Shown here: positions 1-7,487 of the stretch, piece after piece | Position numbering within the stretch: position 1 is the stretch's first letter | Layout of the letters: every line of letters begins with the position of its first letter | NCBI GenBank assembly: GCA_050292445.1 | Contig: JBNKLQ010000073.1 | Coordinates: 1 to 23,410, forward strand | Reading direction: 5' to 3' | Length of the DNA stretch: 23,410 nt | Origin: Leptofilum sp050292445 | GTDB lineage: Bacteria > Chloroflexota > Anaerolineae > Promineifilales > Promineifilaceae | Notes under the pieces: model-generated | Databases searched by the model: none | What the model saw: the letters and a program-made list of their open reading frames with translations, nothing else | Told to the model about the DNA's origin: nothing | Translations under genes and position numbers: made by a program

Positions 1-515
1 CAATGGATTTGGCTGCACAATTTGCTCCACTTCTAGATACCACAAGCCAGCGGTTGGTTCCTTACCGCAGCCCGCCGGACCAGGATAACGTCGCCAAATG
101 CCTTGCAGCGTCATCTGCGTGTTGGGGCAACGATAGGCAGGACAATCGCCTCAAAACCGCGTGCGTTAAGCTGCAACCCTTCAGCCACCAGCCCCCACTG
201 GATGCGAGGGCCGTTGAACAGCTCACAATCCACCGGCTCCAGGCGCAAATAGTTGCCGCTGACCTGGATGCGCTTGTTGCTGTACTCAGCCGGATTGTCA
301 TTCAGAGCATCAAAATCCACCAGGAGGGGTTGGCCATTGATGGTGACGTCGAGAGGAGAGCTCTTTTCCTGCAGCGGTTTCAACGGCCGTGAGCCGCTCA
401 AAGCCACTACCAGCCAGATCAGCAGCAAAAGCAGCAAACCAGCCACTAGCCACCACCACCAGCGAGGGCTGGCTGTTGTTGTCGTTTCTGTTTCCAAACT
501 GGCTTGTTCACTCAT
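1..515 (-). CDS. Membrane-anchored protein, frameshifted and cut by the left edge
   Basis: The frame starting at ATG 515 reads 134 codons to a TGA at 111-113. It has a short Ser/Thr-rich cytoplasmic head, one strong membrane segment (about residues 19-41, starting WWWW), and then an extracytoplasmic beta-rich domain with the pattern 'DFDALNDNPAEYSNKRIQVSG', which resembles OB-fold-like periplasmic proteins. Around 143-152 the reading appears to jump. In the next frame the sequence continues from GDCPAYRCPN through GIWRRYPGPAGCGKEP to the window edge without a stop, as a plausible protein. Restoring one G (GAGGCG to GAGGGCG) would join the two. No clear ribosome site precedes ATG 515. Specific function is unknown. 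The frameshift could be a sequencing error or genuine decay. Confidence 0.6.
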
Positions 516-554
516 AAAAAATAGCCATCAAAGATTTCGCTGATCCAAAAGATT

Positions 555-1157
555 TTAAGCTGATAAACGAGTTTTCCTAATAGCGATGCCTCCTCCAATC
601 AATCCACCAAGTAGCAGGCCAATAACAGAACTTAAAAATGTCCAAGCTAGATCAACAAAGGATGTGAATCTTGACCAAAGATGCAAACTGTCATCTGCAT
701 AAAGAACATAACAACGTTTATCACTAGCTAACGCATGTTCAAAGTCTACCCCAACGCTATCTTTGATTTCTCGAAAATAAAAGGGTGGCGGTCGGTGGAC
801 CCAATCATTGCACGGCAAGGATTTAAAAGGAGATATTGAGGTATCCGCTGTATTTGCATCGATTTGGATCCAATTTTGTTGCTGAAAAGAGAAGAAATTA
901 CCAGCAGAATCTTTCAAGATAACATTATTGTTTGAAGGGTCATCATCAAGATCAATGGAAAAATCAACTGCTTCAATCTCGCTTATAACATGACCTGACG
1001 TGTCGATCTCTAAATGTTGCCAGGGAGGTAGAAATTTAGGTATCAGTAAAAATCCAATTACCGTCCCAACAATACCTCCTAATAAACCAAAACCGCTTGC
1101 CACCAAAAATATATGCAAACGTGGTTTTCTTACTGCCAAATTTTTATTCTGGCTCAT
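555..1157 (-). CDS. Small membrane protein of unknown function with two terminal TM segments
   Basis: The protein is about 200 residues. ATG 1157 (MSQNKNLAVRK) is chosen because GAGG lies just upstream. The open frame continues to 1223, but that part only translates the dispersed repeat at 1200-1219 (the familiar MDSRFRGND artefact). It has an N-terminal glycine-rich membrane segment (FLVASGFGLLGGIVGTVIGF), a roughly 120-residue extracytoplasmic region rich in Asp/Asn/Ser, and a C-terminal membrane segment (FLSSVIGLLLGGLIGGGIAI) followed by a basic tail. I recognise no family. It is AT-richer than its neighbours and contains no ACGGCCGT motif, which may point to recent acquisition. Confidence 0.65.
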   Translation of the reverse strand: MSQNKNLAVRKPRLHIFLVASGFGLLGGIVGTVIGFLLIPKFLPPWQHLEIDTSGHVISEIEAVDFSIDLDDDPSNNNVILKDSAGNFFSFQQQNWIQIDANTADTSISPFKSLPCNDWVHRPPPFYFREIKDSVGVDFEHALASDKRCYVLYADDSLHLWSRFTSFVDLAWTFLSSVIGLLLGGLIGGGIAIRKTRLSA

Positions 1158-1199
1158 TAAACCTCGATCCACGGCAAAAAAGAAACTACTCGATCTGTC

Positions 1200-1219
1200 A
1201 TTCCCGCGAAAGCGGGAAT
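1200..1219. repeat. Perfect hairpin with GAAA loop, dispersed-repeat type
   Basis: ATTCCCGC-GAAA-GCGGGAAT: an 8-bp perfect stem with a tetraloop, in the region upstream of the gene starting at 1157. Translated, it gives the WIPAFAGMT / MDSRFRGND peptides common in wrongly called ORFs over bacterial dispersed repeats. It also looks terminator-like, but it lies 5' of the adjacent gene. Confidence 0.75.
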
Positions 1220-1240
1220 CCACAGTGGTGATGAAAATGG

Positions 1241-1414
1241 ATACCCGCCTACGCGTTGACGGGAGGACACCTTTTGAGCAGCTAGCTCAAGTTGGAGCGA
1301 TTTTGAGTGTTTCGGGGTCAAAAATGACCTAGAAACGGCTCCGAATGAGATTTTTTCAAAAGGTGCCCCAGAGAGGACAGAAACATGTCCTCCCGTCAAC
1401 GCCTACGCGGGTAT
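1241..1414. repeat. Composite inverted-repeat element, MITE-like, in a 310-bp gene-free gap
   Basis: The gap between 1158 and 1467 holds no credible gene. Left arm 1241-1277 and right arm 1356-1414 are inverted copies. The 16-bp segment at 1254-1269 is a perfect reverse complement of 1386-1401, and CACCTTTTGA near 1268-1277 pairs with TCAAAAGGTG at 1356-1365. The right arm carries about 20 extra bases. The outer ends (ATACCCGCCTACGCG against CCTACGCGGGTAT) match with a small local rearrangement. An inner hairpin GGTCA-AAAA-TGACC sits at 1316-1329. No transposase is present and target duplications were not identified. Confidence 0.65.
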
Positions 1415-1467
1415 GACACCTATGCTAACGACATATCTTGTAAATTTGCGCAATCCTTGATGAAAAA

Positions 1468-3369
1468 TCATCTCTGCCAAAAGCGGTTGAGCGCTGTAGT
1501 GGGCAGTTTAGGCCAGCGGGTGCCGCGATGGTGGACCCACCACTCTACAATGAGCACAACCACGGCGATGGCCAGCAGCCAGGGCCACAGTTCGCGCTGA
1601 CCCACATCGCCTTCATCTTCGGTTTCCACCTGAGTCTGCCCAATTTGTAAACTTTCTGCTGGACGAATGGCCGACTCTGCCGGACTGAACAGGTTCACGG
1701 CAAAGCTGCCTGCGGGTCGATCCGCCGCCGCGTCGCGCAGCAGCACCGTGTACAAACCGGGCGTGTCCGTCTCCGTGAAGAACAAATCTTCCTCGCCCAC
1801 TTCGGCCGTCCAGCGGCTGCCGTCTGGTTTTTGCACGAGAACGGCCGTACTGCTGGCCCCTGGCACTACCGCAACCGGATCACCCGGCTGGAGTCCCGTG
1901 GGCGCATCAAACGCCCGGCCGGGGCTAAGCCAGCCCGTAATATTAGCCATTAAGATGGGAAATGCAATTTGCAGCGGCAAATCCGAATCGCGCAGGTCGA
2001 AGGTGAGGATGGCAATGCGGTGCCCATTTTGCTCGCCAATTTGCACCAACGGCCCGCCTTCGGCTGCTACCAGCGTTTGCGCCCACGGCGCAGAAACTTG
2101 CCTGGCCTGGCGCACATCCACCTCATCCCAGGCCACAAATTGCAGCAGCGGCGACTCCTCCAGCCGGGTGGTCACCGTGTTGGAGAAGGTGCCCGTCACG
2201 CTAAACAAGCCGCCTTCGCCCCCCGCCTGGGGATTGATGATGAGCATGTCGGTTGCTGGTGGCGGATCGGGCAGAGGCACCCCATCAAAAATGACGAGAT
2301 CGTAGTCAAATTCGGCCGTTTCTGGGTCGAGCAAGTCAGAGTCGGGTGGTACTTTGAACGCTTCCACGCCGGGCAAAACGGTAAACACCTGCTCCAAAAA
2401 CAGATTGCCTTCGGTCACCAGCAGGGTGCGGTTGCTGACGCCGCCTTCATGCACAGCCCAGGCGACATCATCCAGCGGCAGAAAATCGCCCTCGTTGTCG
2501 CTCAGGTGGGCCTGGATGGTAGCCGTGCCCGGTGGCAAATCCCAGGTGACGTTGACGCTGCTGCCCGCGGGCACCGTCAGGCGACGCGAGTCAAACAGCG
2601 TGCCATCCAGATCAATACTGAGCAGCGTTCCTTGGTCAATGAGTCCTTTATTTTGCACGCTGGCAAACAGCTGAATACCGTCTTCCGTCTCCCGCGTGGC
2701 CAGGGCGGTGATAGCTAAATTCTCGCCGCTCTCGCCGATGGGTACGTAGATATACTCCACAGGCAGCGGCGGTAAATCAGCCGGTATGCCGCCGTCGGAA
2801 ACGATGACGATGCGGGCGTCACGGAAGCCTTGGGCTGCGCCAGTGGCCAGGGCAAAGGCGGCATTCCAGGCGGCTGCTGCCGGATCAGGCTGAACGGCCT
2901 CAAGGGCGCGCTGGAGCTGGGTTCGGTCGCTGCTGGCGGCAGCCACCACGGTAGGCGTTTGCCCTACTTTGATGAGCGTCATCTGGCTGCTGCCGCTGAG
3001 GTCGTTGATTAATTGGCTGACTTCGGCTTTGGCGGCGTCGAAACGGTTTGGCGCCACGTCGGTGGCCTGCATAGAGGCGGAGGCATCGAGCAAAACGACG
3101 ACGCTGCCGCTGATGATAGAGGGTGAGGGGAGAAACGGCCGTGCCAAGGCAAACACCAGCGCGGCCAAAATAATTAATTGCAGGATGAGCAGCAGGTTGC
3201 GGCGCAATTTTTGCCAGGGGGCGTTGGCTTCGCGGTCGCGCAGCAGCTTTTGCCAAAGCAAGGTGCTGCTCACCATCACCTCGCGCCGCCGCAGCCGCAG
3301 CATGTAGAGGATGATAATTGGCCCGGCCAGCAGGCCTAGCAAAAGGAAGAGGGGAGTTAAAAAGGACAA
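1468..3369 (-). CDS. BatA-like membrane protein with VWA domain
   Basis: About 633 residues. The N terminus (SFLTPLFLLLGLLAG, then basic MLRLRRREV and SSTLLW) matches the BatA/aerotolerance N-terminal domain, with two membrane helices bracketing a cytoplasmic loop. A von Willebrand A domain follows, with the MIDAS metal site DASAS (about residues 95-99 from this start). A long extracytoplasmic beta-rich region ends in one membrane helix near the C terminus (WPWLLAIAVVVLIVEWW) and a basic tail. VWA proteins of this kind work with MoxR ATPases and DUF58 proteins, both encoded at 7.5-9.5 kb. I prefer TTG 3369, four bases after the upstream stop, because families begin at SFLTP. TTG 3390 would overlap the previous gene by 17 bases. 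No clear ribosome site is visible, so translational coupling is likely. Confidence 0.85.
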   Translation of the reverse strand: MSFLTPLFLLLGLLAGPIIILYMLRLRRREVMVSSTLLWQKLLRDREANAPWQKLRRNLLLILQLIILAALVFALARPFLPSPSIISGSVVVLLDASASMQATDVAPNRFDAAKAEVSQLINDLSGSSQMTLIKVGQTPTVVAAASSDRTQLQRALEAVQPDPAAAAWNAAFALATGAAQGFRDARIVIVSDGGIPADLPPLPVEYIYVPIGESGENLAITALATRETEDGIQLFASVQNKGLIDQGTLLSIDLDGTLFDSRRLTVPAGSSVNVTWDLPPGTATIQAHLSDNEGDFLPLDDVAWAVHEGGVSNRTLLVTEGNLFLEQVFTVLPGVEAFKVPPDSDLLDPETAEFDYDLVIFDGVPLPDPPPATDMLIINPQAGGEGGLFSVTGTFSNTVTTRLEESPLLQFVAWDEVDVRQARQVSAPWAQTLVAAEGGPLVQIGEQNGHRIAILTFDLRDSDLPLQIAFPILMANITGWLSPGRAFDAPTGLQPGDPVAVVPGASSTAVLVQKPDGSRWTAEVGEEDLFFTETDTPGLYTVLLRDAAADRPAGSFAVNLFSPAESAIRPAESLQIGQTQVETEDEGDVGQRELWPWLLAIAVVVLIVEWWVHHRGTRWPKLPTTALNRFWQR

Positions 3370-3373
3370 GGGG

Positions 3374-3790
3374 CTAACCAGGTTGGGCAAGCCACTGGCT
3401 GACTTGCGTTTCTAAATTTTGCACTTCTTCGCAAAACTGCTTGATGCGCGAATAAGTCGCTGCTTGTGCTAAAATTTTTCGTCCCTGCCCTGGCGCTAAA
3501 TGCCAAACTTCGTGCGCTCTGGCAAAGGGTTCATAATAAATTTCTTTTGGATCGAGTTCTTCTCTTATGGCCTGCCATTGCCAATCAGGAAAATGTGTTT
3601 TCCAATCATTACCAGCAATTACCCAGACTTCAATTTCTTCAATGGCACATTCCCCCAAAAGCGTTTGATTGGTCCTGAGTGTGTCTTGCATATTTTGAAA
3701 CAATGTGCGTAGCTGTGCCAAGCGGTTTTCCCGATTCTCTTGACCATCCTGGCCATCACGGTCAATGCAAACAAGAAATAAATCAGCCAT
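3374..3790 (-). CDS. TOPRIM-like protein, C-terminal part of a frameshifted gene
   Basis: From ATG 3790 this reads 138 residues, but the frame is open further upstream and encodes RIKTIIRTYP directly before MADLFLV, so the ATG is probably internal. The early CIDRDG motif supplies the DxD typical of the TOPRIM fold. The matching acidic EGPTDE motif is in the separate upstream fragment (3814-3990). Together they would make a protein of about 205 residues. The rest is mixed helix/strand, rich in Trp and Glu, ending in a helical tail (FCEEVQNLETQVSQWL). It lies directly downstream of an AAA ATPase, as DUF4276/RloB-like partners do. A nuclease role is inferred from fold motifs only. The stop falls just before the VWA gene start. 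Confidence 0.6.
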   Translation of the reverse strand: MADLFLVCIDRDGQDGQENRENRLAQLRTLFQNMQDTLRTNQTLLGECAIEEIEVWVIAGNDWKTHFPDWQWQAIREELDPKEIYYEPFARAHEVWHLAPGQGRKILAQAATYSRIKQFCEEVQNLETQVSQWLAQPG

Positions 3791-3813
3791 TGGGTAAGTA
3801 CGAATGATGGTTT

Positions 3814-3990
3814 TTATGCGCTGAGGATTCCGTAGAAATGGTCAATGCCACCTTGCTTATTTGAAACTGGATGAAAACGAATCGTGGCGTGGGGTTTGCC
3901 AACAGCTTTCATCATTTCGGTGATGATGGGTTTGAGCATATGTTCGTCGGTTGGTCCTTCGGCAATGATGAGAACATTTTGCACGTTCAT
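3814..3990 (-). pseudogene. N-terminal fragment of the TOPRIM-like gene
   Basis: A 58-codon frame begins MNVQNVLIIAEGPTDEHMLK and ends at TAA 3814-3816. Its ATG overlaps the ATPase stop as ATGA (3987-3990), the classic sign of translational coupling. The VLIIAEGPTDE segment fits the first strand and conserved glutamate of a TOPRIM domain. The adjacent gene (3374-3790) supplies the later DxD. One missing base in the short AAA run at 3836-3838 (TTT on the coding strand) would give a continuous DHFLRNPQRIKTIIRTYP junction. It may be a sequencing indel, a broken gene or a programmed shift. The sequence alone does not decide. Confidence 0.65.
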
Positions 3991-5264
3991 GCAGGTTCCT
4001 TTAGGTTTTGCATGAAGTGAACGCTGTTTTCCAGCCAGCCTTTTTCATAAAGTCGGGACAAATCTTCTTCCCGGAAAATTTCTTTGGCTCCTGGAATATC
4101 AACAATGCGCTGAATATGAGCGTTAGCTTGTCCTTCCAGACGATACGTCATTGACGCATTTCCCAATGTTTGCTCACTGACCAAACCAAGCAGTTGAGGG
4201 GAGTGGGTTGTTGCCACGACTTGAAATTTGTTCTGATTCGCTGCTTGTTCAATAAGTTCTAGCAGCAAATGAAGGCGGCTGGGATGGATTCCGTTTTCGA
4301 CTTCTTCAAAAAAGTACAAACTAGCCGGTTCAGGACCAAGCAATGCAGCCAATATGGCTAAAAAGCGCAATGTTCCATCTGAGGCACTATATGCAGAGAC
4401 TTCACGTCCATTCGGTTCTACAAGTGTAACAAGAACACGGCCTGCTTGATCAGATGGGAATTTAAAGTCAATAACATCCATTGGAGTTAATCCGCGAACC
4501 CATTCAACTAGCAGTTGCTTGGTATGTGGATTTTGGCAGATTGTATGCAAAACTGAGGAGAGATTTTCACCACCAGCACTTAATGTTCTTTGTCCTGGAA
4601 TGGACGGCAAACGCATGGCATGAATGTTGTGATCGAAAAAGCGCATTTGCTCGATTTGGCTTTCAACTTGATCTGCCAGCAAAAGCGCCAAACTAGGATC
4701 CCACTCTTGTTTAGCACCTTCATAATTAAAGATTATATCTTTGTCTTTTAAAAACGTTAAAATTGGTTCATCCTGTGAGGAGCCGAAAACCAACTCACGA
4801 GCTTTAGGGCCAATTAACAAGCGGGTCTTTTTAGGCATTTCATAAGGCGAAAGGCTTTCAATCTCAAAAATGCGTTGGTCTCCTGTAAAAAGTGACTCCT
4901 TAATTATTTTGGGGCCAAGCCCATGATATGAGAGACCTGTTTCGATACTATAAGTTAAAGGAAATTTGTTACCCGCAGTTTCTAGATCAAGTTCAATTGT
5001 TAGGATAAAGGATTTTTCATTAAAATAAGCAACCTCATTAATTCCTCCCCTAATGCCACTCCAGATAGGGGCACCACCTTGCAATTTTTCGCCTAGTATT
5101 TCGGAAATATTATAACCACGGCCGATTCCATGCAGAAAGCGAAAGGCTTCACGGATGTTGCTTTTTCCGGTGGCGTTGGCTCCAACCAGCACCGTGAACG
5201 GCCCCAGCGTTAATTCGGCATCCTTGAAATTTTTAAAGTTCTTCAGGGTGAGTTTTTTGAACAT
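3987..5264 (-). CDS. OLD-like AAA ATPase (AAA_21 type)
   Basis: About 425 residues. ATG 5264 (MFKKLTLKNF) is chosen because AGG sits six bases upstream and because family members start with this strand. The N terminus FKNFKDAELTLGPFTVLVG leads to Walker A GANATGKSN (residues 28-36). Near the C terminus are an ABC-type signature (SDGTLRFLAIL), a Walker B acidic stretch (YFFEEVENGIHP) and the switch histidine in ATTHSPQLL. This layout is that of SMC/RecF-like ATPases of the OLD and AAA_21 families. Such proteins pair with TOPRIM nucleases in anti-phage systems (AbiL, PARIS, RloA/RloB types), and here the stop overlaps the start of a TOPRIM-like gene. The gene is AT-richer than its flanks and lacks the ACGGCCGT motif. 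Its specific system is not assigned. Confidence 0.85.
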   Translation of the reverse strand: MFKKLTLKNFKNFKDAELTLGPFTVLVGANATGKSNIREAFRFLHGIGRGYNISEILGEKLQGGAPIWSGIRGGINEVAYFNEKSFILTIELDLETAGNKFPLTYSIETGLSYHGLGPKIIKESLFTGDQRIFEIESLSPYEMPKKTRLLIGPKARELVFGSSQDEPILTFLKDKDIIFNYEGAKQEWDPSLALLLADQVESQIEQMRFFDHNIHAMRLPSIPGQRTLSAGGENLSSVLHTICQNPHTKQLLVEWVRGLTPMDVIDFKFPSDQAGRVLVTLVEPNGREVSAYSASDGTLRFLAILAALLGPEPASLYFFEEVENGIHPSRLHLLLELIEQAANQNKFQVVATTHSPQLLGLVSEQTLGNASMTYRLEGQANAHIQRIVDIPGAKEIFREEDLSRLYEKGWLENSVHFMQNLKEPA

Positions 5265-5428
5265 AAGCATCCTCAGGTCGAATAGGAATAGGGTGTTGCC
5301 AAACCGAATTTTAGCACAACCTTCATCCATTATGCGTTTACAGCCTAGTTAGTCAGAAGGATACACAAAAACGGCCGTCCTGCCTATCAGGTTTATTCAG
5401 TTCTCAAGGGTTCTTAACAGGGAAAGCA

Positions 5429-5465
5429 AAACGGCCGTTCCCGATGTGGTGGGGAACGGCCGTTT
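5429..5465 (-). terminator. Terminator hairpin of rpsA made of two ACGGCCGT motifs
   Basis: AAACGGCCGTTCCC (5429-5442) and GGGAACGGCCGTTT (5452-5465) form a perfect 14-bp stem with a 9-base loop. It sits 25 bases past the rpsA stop. On the transcript the stem ends in TTTT then GCTTTCC, giving a short U tract. A further ACGGCCGT lies at 5371-5378. Confidence 0.75.
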
Positions 5466-5489
5466 AATCATCGAGGGTAAAACTTTCAG

Positions 5490-6776
5490 CTATTCAAGGA
5501 TAGCTTCTTCTTCTGTTTGCTCCAGTTCGAGGGTTTCGGCTTCAAGCATGGCATTATTGTCATCATCTTGGGATTCAGATGGTTCAATGTCCTCTTCGAT
5601 TTTTGCTTCACGCTTGGTTTGCATCCACTCAATTTCTTCAGCGGCCGTCACGCGGCGGGTGCTCAGGCTGAGCCGTTCTTGCGCTACATCAATTTGTAGG
5701 ATGCGCACCAAAATAACATCGCCTTCTTCCAGCACTTCGCTGGGATCAGCATCGCTGGGCAGGTTCATTTCGTTTTTGTGCAGCAGTCCTTCGATTCCTT
5801 CATCCAGACGGATAAAAGTGCCAAAATCGACAACGGCCGTTACTTCACCTTCTAACAAGTCACCAGCTGCCCACTGCTCGGCGAAAGTCTCCCACGGACT
5901 GGGCAGCAATGCTTTGCGATTTAGGCTAATCTTTTCTTTTTCCACATCGATCTTGTCGATGAGAACGTCGATTTCATCACCAATTTCAAATAAATTTTGG
6001 GGATGATCCACGTGTTCCCAGGCGATGCGCGAGATATGCAGCAGGCCCACAATGCCGTCACCAATGTCTACAAAAGCGCCATAATGCTTCATGTTGACAA
6101 TAGTGCCAGTCAGCTGCTCACCCACGGTGAGCGTTTGGAGACGTTCTTTACGCTGCTCTTTTTGGGCAGCTTTGGCTGACAGAACAAAGCGTTCCTGGCT
6201 GGGATCAATCTCAATAATTTTGAGTTTGATAGTTTCATCAACTTGTTTGCTTTTGTAGCTGGTGCGCTGGTCATGATTGTAGACGTTTTGGATAGCGGGA
6301 ATGTGAGAGTTCGGCACAAAGCCCTGAATACGGCCGAATTCAACCACGACGCCACCTTTATTGTAATTGACAATTTTTAGCTCAATGGTGGTGTCTTCTT
6401 CTTTCAATTTGGTGGCCCGTTCCCAATCCAGCTTTTGCAGGCCGCGTTCTAGTGAAACGAGCAGTTGATCGCTACCTACAGGGGTGCGCGTCACATAAAC
6501 CGGCACCGTGTCGCCGGTAGACAAGGTTGCTAAAAAGGAATCATCTAGCTGTTCGACTTCCTGGTAGGGAACCATAGCGTCTCGTTTGGAGCCAATATCA
6601 ATAAAAACAACATCATTGTCAATGCGTAAAATTTCGCCTTGAATAATGTCGCCACGCTTGGGCTGAGGGAAGTCGTATTCTTCGATGAGGTCAAAAAAGG
6701 GGGTTTGGCTATTGCCGTTTCCGTTGGCGAGATTGGTTGCGTCAGTGTTGATCACAGATAATAAAGCGTCTTGCAT
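5490..6776 (-). CDS. rpsA: 30S ribosomal protein S1-like, four S1 domains
   Basis: 428 residues. Four S1 RNA-binding OB folds are visible at about residues 40-112, 128-202, 217-287 and 305-374. The third carries the best consensus (TGTIVNMKHYGAFVDIG..GLLHISR). S1 binds mRNA at the small ribosomal subunit and helps initiation. Four domains suit many non-proteobacterial S1 proteins, against six in E. coli. The C-terminal tail (about residues 390-428) is strongly acidic and probably disordered. GGAG sits just upstream of ATG 6776. The CarD gene ends 53 bases upstream on the same strand, and a strong hairpin terminator follows. Gene identity is firm. Whether it is the main S1 or a paralogue cannot be told. 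Confidence 0.92.
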   Translation of the reverse strand: MQDALLSVINTDATNLANGNGNSQTPFFDLIEEYDFPQPKRGDIIQGEILRIDNDVVFIDIGSKRDAMVPYQEVEQLDDSFLATLSTGDTVPVYVTRTPVGSDQLLVSLERGLQKLDWERATKLKEEDTTIELKIVNYNKGGVVVEFGRIQGFVPNSHIPAIQNVYNHDQRTSYKSKQVDETIKLKIIEIDPSQERFVLSAKAAQKEQRKERLQTLTVGEQLTGTIVNMKHYGAFVDIGDGIVGLLHISRIAWEHVDHPQNLFEIGDEIDVLIDKIDVEKEKISLNRKALLPSPWETFAEQWAAGDLLEGEVTAVVDFGTFIRLDEGIEGLLHKNEMNLPSDADPSEVLEEGDVILVRILQIDVAQERLSLSTRRVTAAEEIEWMQTKREAKIEEDIEPSESQDDDNNAMLEAETLELEQTEEEAILE

Positions 6777-6829
6777 GTTTCTCCATATGTCATCAAGTGG
6801 CCTGTGGCGACCTGAGACCTAAAATATTA

Positions 6830-7372
6830 TTACGATGAGCTGCTGGCAGAGACCAGCGCGTTTTCTTCCAGAAGATTATACATTTCTTGGTTGGCCTGAT
6901 TTTCATCCAGTCCCATAGTCACTGTCCATTCGGCGATGAGGCGGTCAGTTAACCGTCGCCAATGGCTTTCTTCGGTATTAGAAAGCTGACCACGGCGGCT
7001 GCGCCTGGCCCATAAGTCGCGAACCGTGCGGGCCAACTTTACTGGATTGCCTTCGCGGCTTACTTCGCGAATGCGGGCGATGCGCGTCTGAAAGTGAGAG
7101 TTCATCTTTTTAGACGGCCGTTGCAAAACCTGCAAAACCTCGGCGAACTCATCTTTGGAGGCTGCTGGTCGCAGTAGCTCCTCTTCGCTTTCAACAGGTG
7201 CCCAAATCATGCTGTCGTTGTGGGCGGCAATCTTATAATAGGTTGTTTCCTGGTCCCCAATCGCCTTGGTTTCAATGGCTTTAACCTGTCCGATGCCGTA
7301 GTTTCGGTGGACAATCCAATCTCCGGGGCTGAACGTGTACATGGTGTTGTCTATGTCTAATTGTGTCATCAT
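6830..7372 (-). CDS. CarD-family transcriptional regulator
   Basis: About 180 residues from ATG 7372 (MMTQLDIDN). The N-terminal RNA-polymerase-interacting Tudor-like domain is clear: MYTFSPGDWIVHRNYGIGQV, then TTYYKI, MIWAPV and the LLRP segment. The C-terminal half is helical and basic (RTVRDLWARRSRRGQL..EESHWRRLTDRLIAEW), as in CarD proteins that bind and stabilise the open promoter complex. AAAGGG lies very close to the first ATG, so the second ATG (7369) or an upstream ATG (MFYELPFSK) could be used instead. The longer open frame overlaps the DUF58 gene and is not believed. It lies immediately upstream of rpsA, probably in the same transcript. Confidence 0.88.
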   Translation of the reverse strand: MMTQLDIDNTMYTFSPGDWIVHRNYGIGQVKAIETKAIGDQETTYYKIAAHNDSMIWAPVESEEELLRPAASKDEFAEVLQVLQRPSKKMNSHFQTRIARIREVSREGNPVKLARTVRDLWARRSRRGQLSNTEESHWRRLTDRLIAEWTVTMGLDENQANQEMYNLLEENALVSASSSS

Positions 7373-7408
7373 GCCCTTTACTTTACTAAATGGCAACTCA
7401 TAAAACAT

Positions 7409-7420
7409 ATACCCAGGTAT
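7409..7420. promoter_or_regulatory. Perfect dyad upstream of the CarD gene
   Basis: ATACC-CA-GGTAT is a 12-base dyad about 37 bases upstream of the CarD start, in a 115-base gap. It is followed by a related AACCGGGGTAT stretch. It could be an operator or part of a promoter region. The call rests only on position and symmetry. Confidence 0.25.
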
Positions 7421-7487
7421 AGAACCGGGGTATAAAAGGTGGATGAGATGCGGGAAATAGAGAGAAAAACGCGGGGTAACGGCTACT

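Noticed and set aside
1157..1399. Open frame containing WIPAFAGMT
   Set aside because: This peptide is a known artefact of translating dispersed hairpin repeats.
1969..2718. Plus-strand open frame of 249 codons
   Set aside because: It is antisense to the BatA-like gene, which has clear VWA and membrane features. The plus frame shows no family pattern.
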